Assembly (NCBI GenBank): GCA_041741095.1
Contig: JBGSKQ010000031.1
Span: 18,697-82,696, forward strand
DNA: 64,000 nt
Direction: 5' to 3'
From: UBA6168 sp041741095
GTDB lineage: Bacteria > Bacteroidota > Bacteroidia > Chitinophagales > Saprospiraceae
Notes under the pieces: generated by a model
Databases searched by the model: none
Seen by the model: only the letters and a program-made list of their open reading frames with translations
What the model was told of the DNA's origin: nothing
Part shown: positions 60,215 to 64,000 of the stretch, piece by piece
Position numbering within the stretch: the stretch's first letter is position 1
Layout of the letters: each line of letters begins with the position of its first letter
Program-made: the position numbers and the translations under genes

Positions 60215-60354
60215 TGATGTTAGGATTTTCAGGAAAGCGGCCCTTACATGTAGTTGCGTCTTTTGATGAAACAAATCAAATTGCATTTATCATAACGGCC
60301 TACGAACCAGATTTATCAGTTTTCGAACCAGATTTTAAAACAAAAAGGAAATGA
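60215..60354 (+). pseudogene. DUF4258 domain protein, 3' fragment
   Basis: The frame from 60217 reads MLGFSGKRPLHVVASFDETN, then QIAFIITAYEPDLSVFEPDFKTKRK and a stop. This is the C-terminal half of a DUF4258 protein; placed after the fragment at 41330-41527 it gives a continuous, complete domain of about 107 residues. Its stop overlaps the start of the YgiT gene by 4 bp (ATGA), the usual layout of the intact pair. The 5' half is missing here, and the palindromic element precedes it. Confidence 0.8.
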
Positions 60355-60587
60355 AAAATATCCCTACCGTCTGCCCCCTTTGTGGTGGTCACGTTGAGCA
60401 AGGCCAAACTACTTTTACTGTTGATATGAAAACAGGAGTAGTTGTTGTCAGAAATGTTCCGGCCTTCGTCTGCGGCCAGTGTGGGGAGGAATGGATTGAA
60501 AATAAAGTGTCCGTTCAATTGGAAAACATCGCCGAAAGAGCCAGGAAACAAAATACACAACTGGAGATGGTTTCTTTGGAATCATAA
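60351..60587 (+). CDS. YgiT-type zinc finger protein (antitoxin-like)
   Basis: A 78-residue protein with two CxxC pairs, CPLCGG near the start and CGQCGEEW near 42, and a C-terminal helix (QLENIAERARKQNTQLE). The family resembles the zinc-binding part of MqsA/YgiT antitoxins and is typically encoded after DUF4258 genes, as here. The zinc-finger half is complete, but a DNA-binding HTH domain is absent. With its DUF4258 partner broken it may be an orphan antitoxin; the toxin-antitoxin role is inferred from family and context. Confidence 0.8.
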   Translation: MKNIPTVCPLCGGHVEQGQTTFTVDMKTGVVVVRNVPAFVCGQCGEEWIENKVSVQLENIAERARKQNTQLEMVSLES

Positions 60588-60846
60588 TAGCATAAGCTTC
60601 ATACATTTGTTGACAGCATTTTGTCGTAAGGTATGGCTACAAGCCGTTACCATAAATGGAAAAAATAATTGCCAAGGTTGCTTTTTTCAAAAAATCCCCC
60701 AATATTGCGGCTTCATACTTTTGAAATGACATTATCTCACAGCACATATTATTTTGGTTTTTACTTCTACTTTTTTGGTGGCCAACCAGAGGAGCGGAAT
60801 CGCCTATATGCGCTGAAAAAATCATAATCTACTGAAAATCAGGCAT

Positions 60847-60883
60847 AAAAAAAGGGAGTTCCGTTCGGGGCTCCCTTTTTTTA
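60847..60883 (+). terminator. Intrinsic terminator or attenuator upstream of the Phe/Tyr operon
   Basis: A-run, then GGGAG (60854-60858) pairs with CTCCC (60871-60875), extended inward by G-U and C-G pairs, then a T-run. It lies 36 bp before the pheA start. No short Phe- or Tyr-rich leader peptide was noticed, so plain termination of upstream transcription is the simpler reading. Confidence 0.7.
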
Positions 60884-60918
60884 TTGCCCCATTTTCAGGC
60901 AAAAGCAACTGCCGGATC

Positions 60919-61812
60919 ATGGAAGCCATCTCCACCGAAGCGCTGACTGAAACGCCACAATCCATAGTGGAAACCAACCCCCGAATCGTCATCCAAGGCG
61001 TCCGGGGAGCTTTCCACGAGATTGCCGCCAGGAAATTTTTTGGGGAAAATATCGAAATTTTCCCCGCCTTGTCTTTTGCCGAGCTTTTTGAAAAAATGGA
61101 AACCGGAAACGCTGCCGATGCCGCCGTCATGGCCATAGAAAACAGCATCGCCGGGAGCATTTTGGGCAATTACCACCTGTTGCAGCACAGCGGCCTGACC
61201 ATCACGGGAGAAGTTTTCCTGCGGATAGAGCAGCACTTGATGGCCTTGCCGGGAGTTGAAATTTCACAGCTTAAAGAAGTCCAATCCCACCCGATGGCCC
61301 TGGCCCAATGCAGCCTTTTTTTCAAAAAACACCCGCATATCAAACTGGCCGAATCGGCGGACACGGCAGAAAGCGCTGCCCGGATACACCATGAAAAGCT
61401 ACGTAAAGCCGGGGCCGTCGGCAGCGAACTGGCCGCCGAAACTTATGGCTTAGACATCCTCGCCCGCTGCATCGAAACCAACCACCAAAATTTCACCCGC
61501 TTCCTCGTATTGAAGCCCAAATTGGCCACTGTGCCCAATCCTTTGGCCAACAAAGCCTCCGTCAGTTTCACCCTTGCCCACGAAGCGGGCAGCCTCAGCC
61601 GCATCTTGTCCATGTTGGTCGCACAGGGCGCCAATTTGACCAAAATTCAATCCGTGCCTATCCTCGGTAAGCCCTGGGAGTACCTTTTTTTCGTGGATTT
61701 TGTGGCTGAAAATGGCAAGGCGCTCCAAGCCACCTTGGATAAATTAAATGAGGTGGCGCTCCAAACCACTACACTCGGAACCTATCCATCTGACAATTGG
61801 ACTTCACAATGA
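60919..61812 (+). CDS. pheA: Prephenate dehydratase
   Basis: A 297-residue protein. The catalytic domain spans about 22-200 (IVIQGVRGAFHEIAARKFF, AVMAIENSIAGSILGNYHLL, VQSHPMALAQC, ETNHQNFTRFLVL with the conserved Thr/Phe), followed by an ACT regulatory domain (about 212-285, SFTLAHEAGSLSRILSMLVAQGANLTKIQSVPI). It converts prephenate to phenylpyruvate and is usually inhibited by phenylalanine via ACT. No chorismate mutase domain is fused. It heads an operon with an aminotransferase and prephenate dehydrogenase. Confidence 0.93.
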   Translation: MEAISTEALTETPQSIVETNPRIVIQGVRGAFHEIAARKFFGENIEIFPALSFAELFEKMETGNAADAAVMAIENSIAGSILGNYHLLQHSGLTITGEVFLRIEQHLMALPGVEISQLKEVQSHPMALAQCSLFFKKHPHIKLAESADTAESAARIHHEKLRKAGAVGSELAAETYGLDILARCIETNHQNFTRFLVLKPKLATVPNPLANKASVSFTLAHEAGSLSRILSMLVAQGANLTKIQSVPILGKPWEYLFFVDFVAENGKALQATLDKLNEVALQTTTLGTYPSDNWTSQ

Positions 61813-61903
61813 GTGAATGATAGAATGAGTGGATGAAAGAATGATTTGCTCGGAAAATAAAGACGAATGACTAATGACTCAATGACTAATGACTAATAAC
61901 TCA
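61811..61903. repeat. Short tandem-like ATGACTA/GAATGAT repeats
   Basis: The spacer contains GAGTGAATGATAGAATGAG and several ATGACTAATGAC units up to the aminotransferase start. Similar GAATGAG-type runs lie at 50671 and, in reverse complement, at 36730. The repeats create several candidate ATG codons before the aminotransferase gene. Confidence 0.5.
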
Positions 61904-63124
61904 ATGACAATAAAAACCGCCAAACGCCTCGACGGCATCGCCGAATACTACTTCGCTACCAAGCTGAGGGAGATTGCCCAAATGCGCAAGGAAGGCAAGG
62001 ACGTGCTCAACCTCGGCATCGGTTCGCCCGACCTGCCGCCCAGTGCTGAGTTTGTGTCCGCTTTAAAATTTCATGCTGCGCAAAACGGTACGCACGGCTA
62101 TCAATCGTACACGGGCATCCCGGCGCTGCGAAGGGCATGGGCCAACTGGTACGAGCGATTTTATGGGGTGCAATTGTATGCCGAGGGAGAGGTTTTGCCA
62201 CTCATCGGCTCAAAAGAAGGTATTGTACATATTGCTATGACTTTTTTGGAGGCGGGCGACGTGGCGCTGGTGCCGAACCCGGGCTATCCGGCCTATCGGG
62301 CGGCTTCCTTGCTAGCAGGTGCAGCGGTGCGTTTTTACCATTTAAAAGAAGGAAACGGCTGGTTGCCCGATTTGAAAAAATTGGAACAAACAGATTTATC
62401 CAAAGTGAAAATAATGTGGGTAAACCTGCCGCACATGCCCACTGGAGCGCCGCCGTCCGGCACTGTTTTTCAGGACTTGGTGAATTTTGGCAAAAAACAC
62501 AACATCCTGATTGTCAACGATAATCCTTATAGTTTTATCCTGAATGAAAAGCCCATGAGCATCCTTTCTGCTACAGGTGCAAAGGACATTGCCCTCGAAC
62601 TCAATTCCATGAGCAAGTCCCACAATCTGGCTGGCTGGCGGGTGGGCGTATTGGCTGGCAACAAGCATTACCTCCAGGCCGTGCTCCGCTTCAAAAGCAA
62701 CATGGACAGCGGCCAGCCGCTGCCCTTGCAGGAGGCCGCTGCCCGTGCCCTGCAAGCCCCCGCCGATTGGTACAAAATGCAAAATGTAACCTACCGCCAG
62801 CGCCAGTTGCTTGCTTTCAAATTGTTGGACAAGCTGGGCTGCCGTTTCAACGAAATCCAGCAGGGCATGTTCGTGTGGGCGAAAGTGCCAGCGGCTTTTA
62901 CGGATGGCTACGCCTTGTCCGATCACATATTGTATGAAGCAAATGTCTTCCTGACGCCCGGCGGTATTTTCGGTTCGGAGGGTGAAAAATACGTGCGGGT
63001 TTCCCTTTGCCAGGATGTGGCGGTTTTTGAAAAAGCCATTCAGCGCATCGCCGCTGCCAACAACGTCGGGGAGGTTCAAAACCTCCCCGACGTTTACGCT
63101 CACCTTAAAATCCAAGCGGCATGA
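61904..63124 (+). CDS. PLP-dependent aminotransferase (class I/II), probably aromatic amino acid
   Basis: A 406-residue protein from ATG at 61904 (ATG at 61889 lies in the tandem repeat and is an alternative). The PLP lysine is in SMSKSHNLAGWRVG near residue 240. Other fold-type I hallmarks are LGIGSPDLPP, YQSYTGIPALRRA and NDNPYSFI. Between prephenate dehydratase and dehydrogenase it would transaminate phenylpyruvate and 4-hydroxyphenylpyruvate. Residues about 387-398 (NNVGEVQNLPDV) are encoded by a 33-bp palindrome, an insertion in the C-terminal tail. The stop overlaps the next start by 4 bp. Confidence 0.88.
   Translation: MTIKTAKRLDGIAEYYFATKLREIAQMRKEGKDVLNLGIGSPDLPPSAEFVSALKFHAAQNGTHGYQSYTGIPALRRAWANWYERFYGVQLYAEGEVLPLIGSKEGIVHIAMTFLEAGDVALVPNPGYPAYRAASLLAGAAVRFYHLKEGNGWLPDLKKLEQTDLSKVKIMWVNLPHMPTGAPPSGTVFQDLVNFGKKHNILIVNDNPYSFILNEKPMSILSATGAKDIALELNSMSKSHNLAGWRVGVLAGNKHYLQAVLRFKSNMDSGQPLPLQEAAARALQAPADWYKMQNVTYRQRQLLAFKLLDKLGCRFNEIQQGMFVWAKVPAAFTDGYALSDHILYEANVFLTPGGIFGSEGEKYVRVSLCQDVAVFEKAIQRIAAANNVGEVQNLPDVYAHLKIQAA
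63062..63094. repeat. Perfect palindrome inside the aminotransferase reading frame
   Basis: AACGTCGGGGAGGTT (63062-63076), loop CAA, then the exact inverse (63080-63094). The arm is the opening sequence of the intergenic elements at 41068 and 59747. It is in frame here and leaves the gene open. Confidence 0.8.
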
Positions 63125-63879
63125 CCATAGGTATCATCGGCACCGGATTGATAGGCGGCTCCATCGCCATCGGCTTGCGGGAAAATGCTTTTGCAAAAAC
63201 CATCCTCGGCATGGATGCCTGTGAAAAAAACTTAGCAAAGGCAGTGGAATTAGGATTGTTGGACGAGGCCGTTGCTTTGGGTGAAATGCAGGAGCGCTGC
63301 GACGTCATCATCGTCGCTACACCCGTAGATGCTTTGGTAAAATTGCTGCCCAAAATATTGGACAACACCAGTAAAAACCAAACTGTGCTGGATGTCGGTT
63401 CTACCAAACTGCCCATTTTACAAGCCATCGCCAGCCACCCGAAACGCCACCGATTTGTCGCCACGCACCCAATGGCCGGGACGGAATATTCAGGCCCGAC
63501 AGCTGCCATCCCAAATCTGTTCGAGGGCAAATGCTGCGTGTTTTGCGAAGCAGAAAAAAGCGCCCCCGATGCAGTGGAAACAGCCAGGCAACTGTACCAA
63601 TCGCTCGGTATGCGAATCACCCATCTCAACGGCGAGGAACACGACCTGCACACGGCTTACGTGAGCCATATTTCGCACATCGCCTCCTTTGCATTGGCAT
63701 TGACGGTGTTGGAAAAAGAACAGGAAGAAAAACGGATTTTTGAACTGGCCAGCGGCGGTTTTTCTAGCACCGTGCGCCTCGCCAAGAGCAGCCCCGATAC
63801 CTGGATCCCTATTTTTCGCCAAAACCGGGACTGTACTTACCCCAATCCTTCGGACAACACAACAATAGTCCTTCGTTAA
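63121..63879 (+). CDS. tyrA: Prephenate dehydrogenase, C-terminally shortened
   Basis: A 252-residue protein. The NAD-binding motif GIIGTGLIGGSIAIGL is at the start, with ATHPMAGTEYSGP near 125 and HDLHTAYVSHISHIASFAL near 178. It oxidises prephenate to 4-hydroxyphenylpyruvate. It overlaps the aminotransferase stop by 4 bp (ATGA). After WIPIFRQNR (about residue 230) family members usually continue with a helix of about 40-50 residues; here only a short unrelated tail (DCTYPNPSDNTTIVLR) follows, encoded by a hairpin-like sequence. The gene may be truncated or still partly active. Confidence 0.88.
   Translation: MTIGIIGTGLIGGSIAIGLRENAFAKTILGMDACEKNLAKAVELGLLDEAVALGEMQERCDVIIVATPVDALVKLLPKILDNTSKNQTVLDVGSTKLPILQAIASHPKRHRFVATHPMAGTEYSGPTAAIPNLFEGKCCVFCEAEKSAPDAVETARQLYQSLGMRITHLNGEEHDLHTAYVSHISHIASFALALTVLEKEQEEKRIFELASGGFSSTVRLAKSSPDTWIPIFRQNRDCTYPNPSDNTTIVLR
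63828..63871. repeat. Imperfect palindrome at the 3' end of tyrA
   Basis: GGACT at 63828 pairs with AGTCC ending at 63871, with a central ATCC-TTC-GGA hairpin. It codes for the unusual last residues of the dehydrogenase. The pairing is imperfect, so confidence is modest. Confidence 0.35.
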
Positions 63880-64000
63880 TAAATTAGATTTTTTTAATCG
63901 TTTTTCTTCTTTGGAGCCACCATTTTTATTGGCTTCGGGTCTTCTTTTACTGACCTGGAAAAAGTACAGGAAAGCGAGCTCCTGTTTTCCACATTTCAAT
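63880..64000. other. Right window edge, no gene assigned
   Basis: A minus-strand frame ending at about 63895 reads KEDPKPIKMVAPKKKND, which resembles a lysine-rich C-terminus. An in-frame TGA lies near 63998-63996, so a longer gene is not supported by what is visible. Confidence 0.3.

Noticed and set aside
61811..61903. CRISPR-like short repeats before the aminotransferase
   Set aside because: The units are 7-10 bp, degenerate and adjacent, with no spacers of constant length, so this is a simple repeat.
63895..64000. Possible C-terminus of a minus-strand gene (ending KEDPKPIKMVAPKKKND)
   Set aside because: An in-frame stop lies near the window edge, leaving about 34 codons without a start. 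Sequence beyond the window would decide.

Overview
The window reads as a chromosomal segment of a Bacteroidota bacterium, most likely from the Saprospirales group. The evidence is protein-based: two giant secreted proteins built of SprB/Ig-like and PKD repeats, a gliding-motility-associated type B sorting domain, a type A type-IX-secretion sorting domain on a beta-helix protein, Bacteroidota-type -7 promoter boxes (TAnnTTTG), and an effector-associated domain (EAD11) common in this group. No rRNA, tRNA, CRISPR array, prophage or transposase gene was recognised. The window contains one open-ended gene at the left edge and no complete element that could move by itself.

Layout. 1-3.2 kb: 5' part of a repeat adhesin running off the left edge. 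3.5-4.2 kb: a truncated PKD gene fragment and a short membrane protein. 4.3-10.7 kb: five-gene efflux operon (TolC, adaptor, RND pump, PII-like protein, DUF2892 protein) rich in ATA codons. 10.9-21.3 kb: a CNNM/CorC protein, a pRiA4b ORF-3-like protein, an outer-membrane barrel, a vanadium-haloperoxidase/PAP2 lipoprotein, a TonB-dependent receptor and a secreted beta-helix protein. 21.5-32.6 kb: truA, two beta-lactamase-fold serine hydrolases around a nucleotide-transporter/HEAT fusion, a Uma2 protein, an Rpn-like nuclease and a secreted PEP-synthase-like protein. 33-40.8 kb: thioredoxin-fold and SUMF1 proteins, then an ion-homeostasis block (corA, mscS-like, trkA, trkH).

41-60.6 kb is the most unusual part. 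A gene for a DUF4258 protein is split: its 5' half sits at 41.3 kb on the minus strand and its 3' half at 60.2 kb on the plus strand beside its YgiT-type partner. Each half abuts a copy of the same non-coding palindromic element, and the same 8 bp lie at both junctions. Between them lie a VWA membrane protein, a Sua5-type enzyme, a signal peptidase homologue lacking the usual lysine, and a minus-strand run of an EAD11-TM-TonB fusion, an Rpn-like nuclease and a dynamin-like GTPase. A GNAT enzyme, a pentameric ligand-gated channel and a 1950-residue adhesin complete the stretch. The EAD11/nuclease/dynamin run is the best candidate for an undescribed system, possibly a conflict (defence) module that spans the inner membrane.

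60.9-63.9 kb: phenylalanine/tyrosine operon (prephenate dehydratase, aminotransferase, prephenate dehydrogenase). A 33-bp palindrome related to the dispersed elements lies inside the aminotransferase reading frame, and the dehydrogenase appears to lose its C-terminus at a hairpin-like sequence. Several intergenic spaces carry large palindromes of at least four sequence types, so small repeats seem to have shaped this genome heavily.
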